A stretch of 64,000 nt of DNA. It comes from Bacillota bacterium (GTDB lineage Bacteria; Bacillota; Clostridia; Peptostreptococcales; Anaerovoracaceae). The notes below the pieces were generated by a model. It did no database searches and was not told where the DNA came from. It worked only from the letters and a program-made list of their open reading frames with translations. Below are positions 15,420 to 24,985 of this stretch, in pieces (within the stretch, counting starts at the first letter, position 1; every line of letters begins with the position of its first letter). Both the position numbers and the translations under genes were made by a program. The stretch covers positions 1 to 64,000 of the forward strand of contig JAFRKJ010000008.1 of the NCBI GenBank assembly GCA_017431785.1, in the 5' to 3' direction.

Positions 15420-16262
15420 ATGGAAAAGATCATACTGAACAATGGAAACACCTGCCCGGTTATCGGAATCGGAACATTTATGCTGACACCTGCAGATGCG
15501 GAGAACAGCGTTAGAGAAGCACTGAAAATGGGATACTCAATGGTGGATACTGCCAACGCATATGTCAACGAACGAGCTGTCGGACGCGGCATCAAAGACA
15601 GCGGCATTGACCGTAAAGAGGTCTTTCTTTCCACGAAACTCTGGCCAAGTGAATATGAAAACGACAATGCAGTGGATGAAACGCTGGAACGACTCGGTGT
15701 TGATTACGTAGATTTGCTTTATATCCATCAGCCAGCAGGAAATTGGCTGGCCGGTTACAGACAGCTTGAAAAGGCATACAGGGAAGGTAAAGCAAAGGCA
15801 ATCGGCATCTCAAATTTCGAAGGGAAATATATGGAAGAACTGCAGACAAAATGGGAAATCATTCCTCAGTTCATCCAGGTAGAGGCACATCCTTATTACA
15901 CGCAGCAGGAACTCCGCAGAACACTGGACCAATATGATATCAAGCTCATGTCATGGTATCCGCTGGGACATGGAGACAAATCCCTGCTTGAGGAACCAAT
16001 ATTCAAGGAACTCGGTGAGAAGTATGGCAAGACGTCGGCGCAGGTGATTCTTCGCTGGCACACACAGATGGGCTTCGCAGTCATCCCAGGGAGCAAGAAC
16101 GTAGATCACATCAGGGACAATCTGGATATTCTTGATTTCACTCTGACCGATGAGGAAATGGAAGAGATCGCGAAGATGGACAAGGGATTGAGATATTACC
16201 ATCGCACTGATGAACAGCTGCTTCAGTTCGCGGGATGGCAACCTTCTTATGAAGAAAGATAA
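15420..16262 (+). CDS. Aldo/keto reductase
   Basis: The 280-residue protein is an NAD(P)H-dependent aldo/keto reductase of the 2,5-diketogluconate reductase type. The catalytic tetrad is visible: Asp and Tyr in VDTANAYVNE, Lys in STKLWP and His in LYIHQP. The C-terminal IPGSKNVDHIRDNLDI segment binds the cofactor phosphate. AAGGAGG precedes ATG 15420. It is the second gene of the LysR-controlled pair. Confidence 0.9.
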   Translation: MEKIILNNGNTCPVIGIGTFMLTPADAENSVREALKMGYSMVDTANAYVNERAVGRGIKDSGIDRKEVFLSTKLWPSEYENDNAVDETLERLGVDYVDLLYIHQPAGNWLAGYRQLEKAYREGKAKAIGISNFEGKYMEELQTKWEIIPQFIQVEAHPYYTQQELRRTLDQYDIKLMSWYPLGHGDKSLLEEPIFKELGEKYGKTSAQVILRWHTQMGFAVIPGSKNVDHIRDNLDILDFTLTDEEMEEIAKMDKGLRYYHRTDEQLLQFAGWQPSYEER

Positions 16263-16325
16263 CAGTTCATCCATTGACAAAGCATCATGCGAGGCATATA
16301 ATCCTTTTGTAATAGTAATTGAATC

Positions 16326-16447
16326 TGTTTCAGGGCGAGGTGGAAGTCCTCACCGGCGGTGATGAGCGAGTTAGCTACAAGTCCGCGAGCTTCGGCTGAA
16401 AGGGTGCGAATCCCTTACCGACGGTTACAGTCCGGATGGAAGAAACA
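16326..16447 (+). ncRNA. FMN riboswitch (RFN element)
   Basis: The hallmark conserved blocks are all present in order: AGGGCGAGGTGG, TCCTCACCGGCGGT, AGTCCGCGAGC, GGTGCGAATCCC, CCGACGGTTACAGTCCGGATG. The closing helix P1 is TGTTTC (16326-16331) with GAAACA (16442-16447). It lies before ribU with a terminator between, so FMN binding should stop transcription. Confidence 0.95.
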
Positions 16448-16488
16448 AGAAAGCGGTAGCGTTTTTTGCGCTGTATGCGAGTATTTTC

Positions 16489-16518
16489 GCCCTGAGAGTG
16501 ATCTCAGGGCTTTTTATT
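16489..16518 (+). terminator. Riboswitch-controlled terminator before ribU
   Basis: GCCCTGAGA and TCTCAGGGC pair around a four-base loop followed by TTTTTATT. CGCCCTG (16488-16494) is complementary to CAGGGCG (16331-16337) at the 5' side of the riboswitch, so an alternative antiterminator pairing is possible. Confidence 0.85.
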
Positions 16519-16568
16519 GAGAGACAGATTCTTAAAACATTTATCAAAATGAAAAGGAGAATCTAAAC

Positions 16569-17153
16569 ATGACAAACCAAACAACAGAACAAACTCAGGT
16601 ACAGACACAGAACAAAGCAAAGATCGCGACGGTCAGACTGGCGAAGATGGCGATGCTCATTGCGGTTTCCATTGTATTGGTAGCACTCATCCACTTCCCG
16701 ATCTTTCCGGCTGTCGCATTTCTGGAGTATGACCCGGCAGACATTCCGATTCTTATCGGAACATTCGCCTTCGGACCGGTTGCAGGCGTTCTGCTGACCA
16801 TCGTAACAGCGATTATTCAGGGAACGACAGTCAGCGCAGCTAGCGGCGTATATGGAATATTGATGCACATCATCGCAACCAGCGCGCTCGTTATTACAGC
16901 CGGTCTCATCTACAAATACAACAAGACCCGCAAGGGCGCAGTCATTGCATTGATCTGCGGTGTCATCGCTATGACCGTTGTCATGATCGGCGCAAACATG
17001 GTCATCACACCGATCTTTATGGGTGTTCCTGCAAGTGTAGTATGGAGCCTGATGCCGTTCATCGCCGGATTCAATGCGATCAAAGCCGGCATCAATGGAC
17101 TTGTTACATTCCTTGTATATAAGAGAATTTCAGGATTCCTGCACAAACAGTAA
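16569..17153 (+). CDS. ribU: Riboflavin ECF transporter S component
   Basis: This 194-residue membrane protein binds riboflavin for import by an energy-coupling-factor transporter. It has about six hydrophobic segments from residue 25 on, and the ECF S-component feature of a small-residue-rich first helix (AKMAMLIAVSIVLVAL). FLEYDPADIPILIGTFAFGP near 50-70 is a recognisable RibU signature. The FMN riboswitch directly upstream confirms the substrate. Expression should rise when FMN is low. The shared T and A components (EcfT, EcfA) are not in this window; the CbiQ/CbiO pair at 28978-30353 belongs to a dedicated metal system. It is a single-gene transcript ending at 17203-17238. Confidence 0.95.
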   Translation: MTNQTTEQTQVQTQNKAKIATVRLAKMAMLIAVSIVLVALIHFPIFPAVAFLEYDPADIPILIGTFAFGPVAGVLLTIVTAIIQGTTVSAASGVYGILMHIIATSALVITAGLIYKYNKTRKGAVIALICGVIAMTVVMIGANMVITPIFMGVPASVVWSLMPFIAGFNAIKAGINGLVTFLVYKRISGFLHKQ

Positions 17154-17202
17154 ATTAATTATTCGCCTCAATGATCAGAGCAAATCATACCTATATTCAG
17201 CA

Positions 17203-17238
17203 AACCCCTTGCGGCGCAAGGGGTTCTGTTCTTTTTTT
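17203..17238 (+). terminator. Rho-independent terminator after ribU
   Basis: AACCCCTTG and CAAGGGGTT form a 9-bp stem with a five-base loop; a T run follows after six bases. The arms are identical to those at 9407-9429. Confidence 0.8.
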
Positions 17239-17295
17239 GTGTTTTTTGGGCAAAAAAGACTGAAAATTAGCGCTTTTGTGCGACAAAGCGACAAA

Positions 17296-17325
17296 TTGAC
17301 TTGCATTGCCGGAAAATGATAAAAT
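17296..17325 (+). promoter_or_regulatory. Extended -10 promoter of the sucrose operon
   Basis: TTGACT (17296-17301) and TAAAAT (17320-17325) are 18 bases apart, and TG at 17317-17318 gives an extended -10. No LacI-type regulator gene adjoins it. Confidence 0.75.
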
Positions 17326-17374
17326 TTCATATCTATACTGTTTAGTGAGAATTCAATAATGAGGAGGTGACATA

Positions 17375-18667
17375 TTGAAGAAACTAATGAAACTGATCAC
17401 TCTGGTGATGGCGTTCATTATGGCACTCTGCTTCATGTCCGGATGCGGTGACACTGCTACAGAAGAAGAACCGGCGGGCAACAGCAATGGCATCACGATC
17501 TTCAACTCCAAGATGGAGATTCAGGATCAGATGCTGGAGATGGCTAAACGCTACACAGAGGAGACAGGCGTGCCGGTAGAAGTGTATTATTCTTCTGACA
17601 CGGTATCTGCGCATCTGGCGACAAGGTATGCTTCCGGCAACCCTTATACGCTGTCTATGGTCGATGCGAAGGATATCTATTCGTTGGCGGAAGATCACGC
17701 TGTCGACATGAGCGATCAGAAGTGGGTACAGGACACCCAGTATGCCATTGGCGTAGGGGACAAAATCTATGGATTCCCAGTCTGTATCGAAGCGAGAGGC
17801 ATCATCTACAACAAAGATGCTATCGAAAAGATCACAGGCAAAGAGTTCAAACCGGAAGACTATAAGACATGCAAAGCCTTCAAGGGGCTGATCAAAGAGC
17901 TGAAGAAAGGCGGCATGAAGTCTCCGACGGGAGTCATGAAGGAAGACTGGTCTCTGGGTGCACACTATCTGGCGCAGGTATATGAGGAGAGAGATGATCC
18001 GGACGCATTTGTCAGAGGACTTTCAGACGGATCAGTGAAGCTGATCAAAGACAAGAAGTTCAACGCTCTGATGGATACGTTCGATGTTCTGAAGAACAAC
18101 AGTTATTCCAAGAACAGCGCAATCTCTGCGGAGAGAGAAGTTACGGAACAGAAGCTGGCAGAGGGCGAGCTCGCCTTCTTGTTCGGCGGCAACTGGGATT
18201 GGTCGGTCATCAGCGCCTTTGACTACACGGAGAACATGGGTCTGATGCCGGTACCGCAGGATCTGGATGACGGTATGAACGAGATGCTGGTCGGCGGCGG
18301 TTCCAAGTTTATCTTCCTGGATTCTTCTGAGAACACGTCGGAGAAGCAGCGTCAGCAGGCGATGGATTTCCTGAACTGGCTCGTCTACAACGAGGACGGA
18401 CAGAAGTTCCTCGTAGATGACTGCGCGCTGGTTCCGGCGTTCTCAAACATCGAAAGGGAAGTTTCAGACCCGCTGGGCAAATCGGTTAAGTACTACGCGG
18501 ACAAGGGTGCTTTGGTGCCAAACTACAACTATCTGCCTGACGATCACTACGCGATCCTGGGCGCACAGTTCCAGAAGTATCTGGCAGGCAAGAGCGACCG
18601 CAAGGGCTTCGCCAAGGACGTAACGACGTTCTGGAAGACTAAGACGCTTGAACCACATGAGAATTAA
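17375..18667 (+). CDS. Sugar ABC transporter substrate-binding lipoprotein
   Basis: The 430-residue protein is a family 1 extracellular solute-binding protein. A signal peptide ends in a lipobox, MSGC near residues 22-25, so it is anchored to the outer face of the membrane by lipid. It begins at TTG 17375, five bases after AGGAGGTGA; no ATG has that spacing. As the first gene of the operon it should deliver the substrate to the two permeases that follow. With a GH32 sucrase, fructokinase and amylosucrase downstream, sucrose or a short fructo-oligosaccharide is the likely ligand. Confidence 0.9.
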   Translation: MKKLMKLITLVMAFIMALCFMSGCGDTATEEEPAGNSNGITIFNSKMEIQDQMLEMAKRYTEETGVPVEVYYSSDTVSAHLATRYASGNPYTLSMVDAKDIYSLAEDHAVDMSDQKWVQDTQYAIGVGDKIYGFPVCIEARGIIYNKDAIEKITGKEFKPEDYKTCKAFKGLIKELKKGGMKSPTGVMKEDWSLGAHYLAQVYEERDDPDAFVRGLSDGSVKLIKDKKFNALMDTFDVLKNNSYSKNSAISAEREVTEQKLAEGELAFLFGGNWDWSVISAFDYTENMGLMPVPQDLDDGMNEMLVGGGSKFIFLDSSENTSEKQRQQAMDFLNWLVYNEDGQKFLVDDCALVPAFSNIEREVSDPLGKSVKYYADKGALVPNYNYLPDDHYAILGAQFQKYLAGKSDRKGFAKDVTTFWKTKTLEPHEN

Positions 18668-18685
18668 TGCAGGGAGGAGGAAAAT

Positions 18686-19564
18686 ATGGAACGAAATACA
18701 ATGTCGTATAAATCAAAGCAATTCCTGATGTTTGCCGGCCCTGCACTGATCCTGTTCTGTATGGTCATCATCATTCCGTTTCTTTACGGTCTGTATCTGA
18801 CCTTTACGAGCTGGGATGGCGTAGCAGCCGAAAAACCATTCGTAGGATTTGCGAACTATGTTTCTGCTTTTAAGGATGCCTACTTCTGGGCTTCCATGGG
18901 CAGGACGATCTTTTATTCTGCATTTGCAGTAGTCTTTGTTAATGCTGTTGCCTTTGCATTAGCGTATCTGGTAACAAGCGGTATCAAGGGACAGAACTTC
19001 TTCCGTGCCGGGTTCTTCATTCCGAACCTGATCGGCGGCATCGTTCTCGGTTATGTATGGAAGTTCGTCTTCAACCGTGCTTTTGTTGCTATCGGCGCAG
19101 CATTCACTGATGGAACCGTCCCATCGCTTCTGTCATCGACGGGAGGCGCTATGTTCTGTTTGATCCTGGTATCTGTCTGGCAGTACGCTGGTTATATGAT
19201 GCTGATCTACGTAGCAGGATTCATGGGCGTTTCTGACAGTCTGAAGGAAGCAGCGATGATCGATGGGTGCACGCCTTCACAGGCAATGCGCAACGTCACG
19301 ATTCCTCTGATGAGGACATCATTTGTAACTTGTATCTTCCTGAGCATCACAAGATGCTTCGTTGTGTACGATGTCAACCTGTCGTTGACAAACGGTGAAC
19401 CGTTCATGTCGTCAATACTCGCGGCAATGCACGTATACAACAAGGCGTTCATCTATAAAGACTTCGGCACAGGCCAGGCGGAAGCACTGATTCTGTTCGT
19501 AGTCTGCGCAATCATCGGTATTGCTCAGGTGTATATTGGTAAGAAAGGGGAGGTGGAAGCGTAA
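18686..19564 (+). CDS. Sugar ABC transporter permease (MalF type)
   Basis: This 292-residue protein has six hydrophobic segments and the EAA loop KEAAMIDGCTPSQAMRNVTIP near residues 190-210, which contacts the ATPase. It resembles MalF/UgpA permeases. GGGAGGAGG precedes ATG 18686. Its stop codon overlaps the start of the second permease by one base, so the two are translationally coupled and form the transmembrane heterodimer of the sucrose importer. Confidence 0.92.
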   Translation: MERNTMSYKSKQFLMFAGPALILFCMVIIIPFLYGLYLTFTSWDGVAAEKPFVGFANYVSAFKDAYFWASMGRTIFYSAFAVVFVNAVAFALAYLVTSGIKGQNFFRAGFFIPNLIGGIVLGYVWKFVFNRAFVAIGAAFTDGTVPSLLSSTGGAMFCLILVSVWQYAGYMMLIYVAGFMGVSDSLKEAAMIDGCTPSQAMRNVTIPLMRTSFVTCIFLSITRCFVVYDVNLSLTNGEPFMSSILAAMHVYNKAFIYKDFGTGQAEALILFVVCAIIGIAQVYIGKKGEVEA

Positions 19565-20424
19565 TGAACCAGAACGAATTAGCTGCTAAGCAGAAAAAAA
19601 GACGTCAGGTCATCACGATCATTGTGCTGATCATAGTGTTCATCCTGTTCGTAATACCTTTCCTTCTTGTCCTGATTAATGTTTTCAAGACAAAAGGTGA
19701 TATCACATCAAATCCACTCGCATTGATCGGCGAGCACGGATTCACATTGCAGAACTTCCCGGAAGCAATGGCTAAGATGGATTTCTGGAACGTATTCAAG
19801 AATTCCGCAATCATCACATTCAGTGCCACAATCCTGACAATTCTGTTCTCGGCGATGGCGTCCTTCGTTATTGTCCGTAACAACTGGAAGGCATGTACGC
19901 TGTTCTTTGCATTGATGATTGCATCCATGGTCATTCCATTCCAGGTCCTCATGGTTCCTCTCGTATCCGTATACGGCGGAATCTTCGGAATTCTGGGAAG
20001 CAGAATCACCCTGATTTTCATGCATGTGGGATTCTCTGTGTCCATGGCAACATTTATGTTCCACGGCGCAATACATTCCAATATTCCGATAGAGCTGGAG
20101 GAAGCCGCCCTTATTGACGGCTGCAGCAGATGGCAGACCTTCTGGAAGATCGTCTTCCCACTGCTCAAACCAACAGTCGCAACAGTGGCCATCATCGATG
20201 CAATGGCCTTCTGGAACGACTACCTCCTGCCAAGCCTTGTATTGACAGATAAGGAAATCTACACGATTCCAATCGCTACGCAGGCATTCTACGGAACCTA
20301 TTCCACAGACATCGGACTTGTCATGGCGGCGCTGCTGCTGGCCATGCTGCCGATACTGATTCTGTATCTCTTCCTGCAAAAGCATATCGTTGCAGGTGTT
20401 ACAGCAGGTGCAGTCAAAGGATAG
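19564..20424 (+). CDS. Sugar ABC transporter permease (MalG type)
   Basis: The 286-residue MalG/UgpE-like permease has six hydrophobic segments and an EAA loop (EEAALIDGCSRWQTFWKIVFP near residue 178). It pairs with the permease encoded immediately upstream. It is followed after nine bases by the YesL-like gene in the same operon. Confidence 0.92.
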   Translation: MNQNELAAKQKKRRQVITIIVLIIVFILFVIPFLLVLINVFKTKGDITSNPLALIGEHGFTLQNFPEAMAKMDFWNVFKNSAIITFSATILTILFSAMASFVIVRNNWKACTLFFALMIASMVIPFQVLMVPLVSVYGGIFGILGSRITLIFMHVGFSVSMATFMFHGAIHSNIPIELEEAALIDGCSRWQTFWKIVFPLLKPTVATVAIIDAMAFWNDYLLPSLVLTDKEIYTIPIATQAFYGTYSTDIGLVMAALLLAMLPILILYLFLQKHIVAGVTAGAVKG

Positions 20425-20433
20425 TATGGGAAA

Positions 20434-21066
20434 ATGGATCGGTTTTTTGACGCAAACAATCCGGTTATGCGGTTCCTCGCGCGCATCGTGGATCTGGCAG
20501 TGCTCAATCTGATGACACTTGCCTGCATGATCCCTATCGTGACAGCAGGCCCCGCGATCACGGCCATGAACAATGTGCTGATTCACCTTGTGAGAAAGGA
20601 TGAAACCTATGTCTGGAAGATGTTCATCAAATCCTTCCGGCAGAACCTGAAACAGGGAATCGGACTGGGACTGCTGTATACAGCGATCTTCGCTGTGGCA
20701 GGACTGGAACTGATGATGCTGCACTCCATAGATGCAAAATCATCCACCATGTTCATGATCATCATCACAGTGATCGGCATATGCGTGTTCGGCGTTGGAA
20801 TTTACACCTTCGCACTGCTCTCACGGTTTGAAAATACCGCGCGCGGCACTCTGGTCAATGCGGCGACCCTTGCACTGGGGCACATCCTCAGAACATTGGG
20901 CATGTTGGCAATCTGTGTCGCCTGGGCAGCATTCCTGTGGTTCGCACATGGAATCACGCTATTGGTACTGCTGTATGGCCTGACCATACCGGGTTATCTA
21001 TGTGTCATGATATACAATCCGATTTTCGAAACAATGGAATCGAATGAAGAAACAGCAGCTGAGTGA
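20434..21066 (+). CDS. YesL-like DUF624 membrane protein
   Basis: This 210-residue membrane protein begins FFDANNPVMRFLARIVDLAVLN, the conserved N-terminus of DUF624 (YesL) proteins, and has five to six hydrophobic segments. YesL genes travel with sugar ABC transporters in Firmicutes, but their function is not established. Its last 23 bases overlap the sucrase gene. The association suggests a helper role in sugar uptake, which is inference. Confidence 0.85.
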   Translation: MDRFFDANNPVMRFLARIVDLAVLNLMTLACMIPIVTAGPAITAMNNVLIHLVRKDETYVWKMFIKSFRQNLKQGIGLGLLYTAIFAVAGLELMMLHSIDAKSSTMFMIIITVIGICVFGVGIYTFALLSRFENTARGTLVNAATLALGHILRTLGMLAICVAWAAFLWFAHGITLLVLLYGLTIPGYLCVMIYNPIFETMESNEETAAE

Positions 21067-22474
21067 ATTTAATAAAACAGAACGACCTGTGTTTCATCTG
21101 ACACCTGAGAAGGGTTGGATGAACGATCCGAACGGCTTTAGCTGGTACGACGGAAAATATCATCTGTTTTACCAGGCTTACCCTGATGGAACCAACTGGG
21201 GACCGACCCACTGGGGACACGCGGTCACCGAAGATTTCATCCGATGGGACCGTCTCCCGGACGCACTTGTACCGGACCGGGAGTATGACATCGGTGGATG
21301 CTTCTCAGGTACGGCTCTGACTGATGAAGACGGTCGGCACATGCTCATGTATACGGGCTGCTTACCGGATCAGGAGAATCAGCAGGGCTTCGGACGGCAG
21401 ATCCAGTGCATCGCCTTCGGAGATGGAACAACCTACGAAAAGTATGATGGCAATCCAGTCATCACCGGGGACATGTTGCCGGAGGGCGGCGATCCATACG
21501 AGTTCCGTGATCCGAAATTATGGCGAGAAGCAGACGGAACATTCAGGGCAGTCATCGCCAATCACAACAAGACGCACGGTGCCCAGATCCTGCTTTTCAG
21601 AAGCAGCGACGGACTGAAATGGGAATTTGAAAACGTGCTGGCAGATGGTGAAGGCAAACCCGGATGGATGTGGGAATGCCCGGACTTCTTTCCTCTGGAC
21701 GGCAAGTATGTACTGCTGGCAGGGACGATGGGAGAAGTGGAAAGCGTCTGCAGGATCGGTGAGTTTGACAGCGAACAGGGGCTCTTTCACGAAACAGCGT
21801 GGCAGACCACTGAACAAGGATTTGACTTCTACGCGGGACAGACCGTCTCCGCAGCTGACGGAAGACGCATCCTGATCGGATGGATGCAGAATCCCCAGAC
21901 AGCAGAGAACAGAGAGGTCGATCTGCCGATCAACGGGCAGATGAGCATTCCCAGAGAGCTTCAGTTACGGGATGGAATGCTTTTGCAAAGGCCTGTCAGA
22001 GAGTTGAACGACTACCGGACAGACGAGATTGTTTACCGGAAAGTGAAACTCGGAGAGCACGCAGAAGAAGAAACCAGATTGGACGGCATCTCAGGAAGAA
22101 CGGTCGACATGGAGATTTCGATTGAGCCATTCAACCAATACGAACTCTTCCGGATGCGGTTTGCGGCAGATGCGGAACACTATACAGAGTTCACTTATGA
22201 ACCGGACAGTTCCGTGATCACACTGGACAGAAGTCACGCAGGTCCAGGGAAGACAGAGCTTACGAAAGTGCAGACTGCGGTGAGAGACCGCAGCGGCAGA
22301 CTGGATGTAAGAATCCTGTTAGACAGACTCAGTGCTGAATTATTCATCAATGATGGAGAGCAGGTCATGTCAACTGTAATTTACACTGACAGACATGCAG
22401 AAGATATAACCTTCTATGTGAAAGGTGCCGCGATTATGGATATCGCGAAGTACCGGATAAAGGAGAACAAATAA
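21044..22474 (+). CDS. GH32 sucrose (sucrose-6-phosphate) hydrolase
   Basis: The 476-residue cytoplasmic enzyme splits sucrose-type beta-fructosides. The GH32 motifs are intact: WMNDPNG near residue 18 with the nucleophile Asp, FRDPK near 150 with the transition-state Asp, and WECPDF near 204 with the acid/base Glu. A C-terminal beta-sandwich follows. Sucrose-6-phosphate hydrolases normally serve PTS uptake, but no PTS gene is present, so here the substrate is probably unphosphorylated sucrose from the ABC importer. The start at ATG 21044 lies inside the YesL gene and lacks a clear ribosome site, pointing to translational coupling. Confidence 0.9.
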   Translation: MKKQQLSEFNKTERPVFHLTPEKGWMNDPNGFSWYDGKYHLFYQAYPDGTNWGPTHWGHAVTEDFIRWDRLPDALVPDREYDIGGCFSGTALTDEDGRHMLMYTGCLPDQENQQGFGRQIQCIAFGDGTTYEKYDGNPVITGDMLPEGGDPYEFRDPKLWREADGTFRAVIANHNKTHGAQILLFRSSDGLKWEFENVLADGEGKPGWMWECPDFFPLDGKYVLLAGTMGEVESVCRIGEFDSEQGLFHETAWQTTEQGFDFYAGQTVSAADGRRILIGWMQNPQTAENREVDLPINGQMSIPRELQLRDGMLLQRPVRELNDYRTDEIVYRKVKLGEHAEEETRLDGISGRTVDMEISIEPFNQYELFRMRFAADAEHYTEFTYEPDSSVITLDRSHAGPGKTELTKVQTAVRDRSGRLDVRILLDRLSAELFINDGEQVMSTVIYTDRHAEDITFYVKGAAIMDIAKYRIKENK

Positions 22475-23595
22475 TGGCAAGCTTATCATTAAAAGGAATC
22501 CAGAAGATCTATCCGAATGGCTATCATGCTGTAACGGATTTCAATCTGGAAGTAGAAGACAAAGAATTCATCATCTTTGTCGGACCTTCAGGATGCGGAA
22601 AGTCGACGACCCTGCGAATGATCGCCGGACTGGAAGACATCTCTGAAGGTGAATTCAGGATCGACGGCGTTCTGATGAACGACGTTGAGCCAAAGGACAG
22701 AGACATCGCGATGGTATTCCAGAGCTATGCGCTCTATCCGCATATGACAGTATATGACAACATGGCATTCGCTCTGAAACTGAGAAATGTTCCGAAGGAT
22801 GAAATCGACGCGAAGGTACGCGAAGCGGCAAAGATCCTCGACCTGGAAAAGCTTCTTGACAGAAAGCCAAAGGCTCTTTCCGGAGGACAGAGACAGCGTG
22901 TCGCAATGGGACGTGCCATCGTAAGAAGCCCTAAGGTATTCCTCATGGACGAACCGCTTTCAAATCTGGATGCGAAACTGAGAGTGCAGATGCGTACAGA
23001 GATTTCAAAGCTCCATGAGAAACTGGGAACGACGATCATCTACGTAACACATGACCAGACAGAAGCCATGACGCTGGGAACCAGAATCGTTGTTATGAAG
23101 GATGGTATTGTACAGCAGATCAACACACCGGAACATCTGTACAATAGGCCTTGCAACCTCTTCGTTGCGGGATTTATTGGGTCACCTCAGATGAACTTTA
23201 TCGATACCCTCGTAAACGTTGATGGCGACAAGGTTACACTGACTGTCGGAGAAAACGTGCTGAATGTGCCTGACGAAGAAAAGCAGGTTCTGATCGACGG
23301 CGGATATGACGGTAAGACTGTTGTTCTGGGCATTCGTCCGGAAAACATTTCCGACGACCCTGCATTCCTCACTGCCAATGAAGATCATACAGTATCGACA
23401 ACGATCAAAGTCCGTGAGATGCTGGGTGCGGAAGTATTCCTGTACTTCGATGTAGCCGGCACTCAGATGACAGCTCGTGTTGCGCCTGATTCACCACTGA
23501 AGACAGGATCTGAGGCGAAGCTGGCGTTTGATATGGAGAAGATTCACCTGTTCGATAAGGAAACAGAAAAGAACCTTCTGCATCCTGAGTGGTAA
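22474..23595 (+). CDS. msmK: Sugar ABC transporter ATPase (MsmK/UgpC type)
   Basis: This 373-residue ATPase powers the importer. It has Walker A (GPSGCGKST), the LSGGQRQR signature, Walker B ([13 protein letters not shown]), the switch His ([11 protein letters not shown]), and a C-terminal TOBE-type regulatory domain from about residue 245. Many Firmicutes use one unlinked MsmK for several importers; here the gene is inside the operon. ATG 22474 overlaps the sucrase stop by one base and follows AAAGGAGAACAA. Confidence 0.93.
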   Translation: MASLSLKGIQKIYPNGYHAVTDFNLEVEDKEFIIFVGPSGCGKSTTLRMIAGLEDISEGEFRIDGVLMNDVEPKDRDIAMVFQSYALYPHMTVYDNMAFALKLRNVPKDEIDAKVREAAKILDLEKLLDRKPKALSGGQRQRVAMGRAIVRSPKVFLMDEPLSNLDAKLRVQMRTEISKLHEKLGTTIIYVTHDQTEAMTLGTRIVVMKDGIVQQINTPEHLYNRPCNLFVAGFIGSPQMNFIDTLVNVDGDKVTLTVGENVLNVPDEEKQVLIDGGYDGKTVVLGIRPENISDDPAFLTANEDHTVSTTIKVREMLGAEVFLYFDVAGTQMTARVAPDSPLKTGSEAKLAFDMEKIHLFDKETEKNLLHPEW

Positions 23596-23614
23596 AGGAT
23601 AAGGAAACCAGGGC

Positions 23615-24973
23615 ATGTCAGAAAACGATTATCGTGAGGCCCAAAAGCTCGCGATAAAAGAATACAAAAAAGCCACTGCACGGGGAGAATCCCCGTATCC
23701 CATCGGTCTGGAGACAATCGTTTCATCCGGACAGATGTCGGCCGGGCGGAATCTGGGTTTTGAGCAGATTCCGCTGGCTTTGGTGGTGGGAACGAAACAT
23801 GAGGGGCGTAATAACGCGTTTGCGCGGAATTTTATGCCCCTTCTCGACAATTCCTCAGAATTTGCAGACAAGTGGAAAACTCTCTGCAACGCACATTTGA
23901 CGGAAGGCATACGGGAACCTGTCAAAGTCTATGAATACAGAAACAGGTTCTATGTGGAAGAGGGCAACAAGAGAGTTAGCATACTGAAGTACTTCGAGGC
24001 TGACAGCATTGATGCCCACGTAATCAGAATACCTTCTGCGCAGGACGGCACAGAAGAGGCTGCACTGTATGAAGCGTTTCTTAAGTTCCATGACTGGAGC
24101 GGTATGAGAACAGTAGAGTTTTCCGATCCCGGTTCCTATGAGCGCCTACAGTTTTTGGTTGGCAAAAGACCAGGGGAACACTGGACAGAAGACGAACGTA
24201 AAGATTTCCTCTCCTTCTATTACTACTTTCATAAGGAATATGTTGGAATCGGGAAGGGGAAGACGCTGAGGTCTCTTTGCGATGACATGCTGATGTTCAT
24301 AGAGCTGCATGGATATCACAAAGTAAAGGCGTTAAGCCCTCTGCAGCTTAAGGAACTGATACGTCAGCCGGTCAGAAAAACAATGAGGATTCTGGCCGTC
24401 GCTGATGATGAATCGAAATATTACTATGAACACTATTCTCCTGGGAAGTTGGATGATATTGATTTGATTCTTGCCTGCGGAGATTTAAATAGAGTTTATT
24501 TGGAGTTTTTGACAACAATGGCGAGTTGTCCTGTTTTGTATGTGCGCGGCAATCACGACGATATATTGATTGATGATCCGCCGGGCGGATGCATTTGCAT
24601 CGAAGATACCGTGTTTGAATACAATGGTCTTCGAATCGCAGGGCTGGGAGGTTCCTTCAAATACAGGGAAGGGAAAAACACTTTTACCGAAGCAGAAATG
24701 GAAAAACGTGTGCGCAAACTCAGAAGGGCGATCCGCAAGCACGGCGGAATAGATATTCTGGTTACGCACGCACCGGCAAGAGGATTGAACGATTTTGATT
24801 CCATCTCACACAGAGGATTTGAAGCCTTTGTCCACTTTATGGAAAAATATCATCCTGTGTATCTCGTACACGGACATATACATAAAAACTACGGAGTCCA
24901 TATCCCGCAGAGAAGCGAGTGGAATGGAACAACCATTATCAATGCATATGAACATTGTATCTTTCAGGTATAG
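23615..24973 (+). CDS. ParB-like domain fused to metallophosphoesterase
   Basis: The 452-residue protein has two parts. The N-terminal half contains YVEEGNKRVSILKYF near residue 112, the ParB/Srx-like motif that in ParB nucleases and CTPases binds nucleotide. From about residue 258 a calcineurin-like phosphoesterase follows: CGDLN, VRGNHDD, THAPARG and GHIHKNYG are present. The first metal motif reads ADDES where most family members have D-x-H, a variant I recall from a Firmicute subfamily. The substrate is unknown. It sits inside the sucrose operon between the ABC ATPase and fructokinase, so a role in sensing or clearing a sugar or nucleotide phosphate is possible but unproven. Confidence 0.75.
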   Translation: MSENDYREAQKLAIKEYKKATARGESPYPIGLETIVSSGQMSAGRNLGFEQIPLALVVGTKHEGRNNAFARNFMPLLDNSSEFADKWKTLCNAHLTEGIREPVKVYEYRNRFYVEEGNKRVSILKYFEADSIDAHVIRIPSAQDGTEEAALYEAFLKFHDWSGMRTVEFSDPGSYERLQFLVGKRPGEHWTEDERKDFLSFYYYFHKEYVGIGKGKTLRSLCDDMLMFIELHGYHKVKALSPLQLKELIRQPVRKTMRILAVADDESKYYYEHYSPGKLDDIDLILACGDLNRVYLEFLTTMASCPVLYVRGNHDDILIDDPPGGCICIEDTVFEYNGLRIAGLGGSFKYREGKNTFTEAEMEKRVRKLRRAIRKHGGIDILVTHAPARGLNDFDSISHRGFEAFVHFMEKYHPVYLVHGHIHKNYGVHIPQRSEWNGTTIINAYEHCIFQV

Positions 24974-24985
24974 GAGGCAGTTATC

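Noticed and set aside
19708..20724. 338-codon open frame on the minus strand opposite the MalG-type permease
   Set aside because: It is rich in His, Cys and Gln, as expected of antisense to a membrane protein gene, and has no family match.
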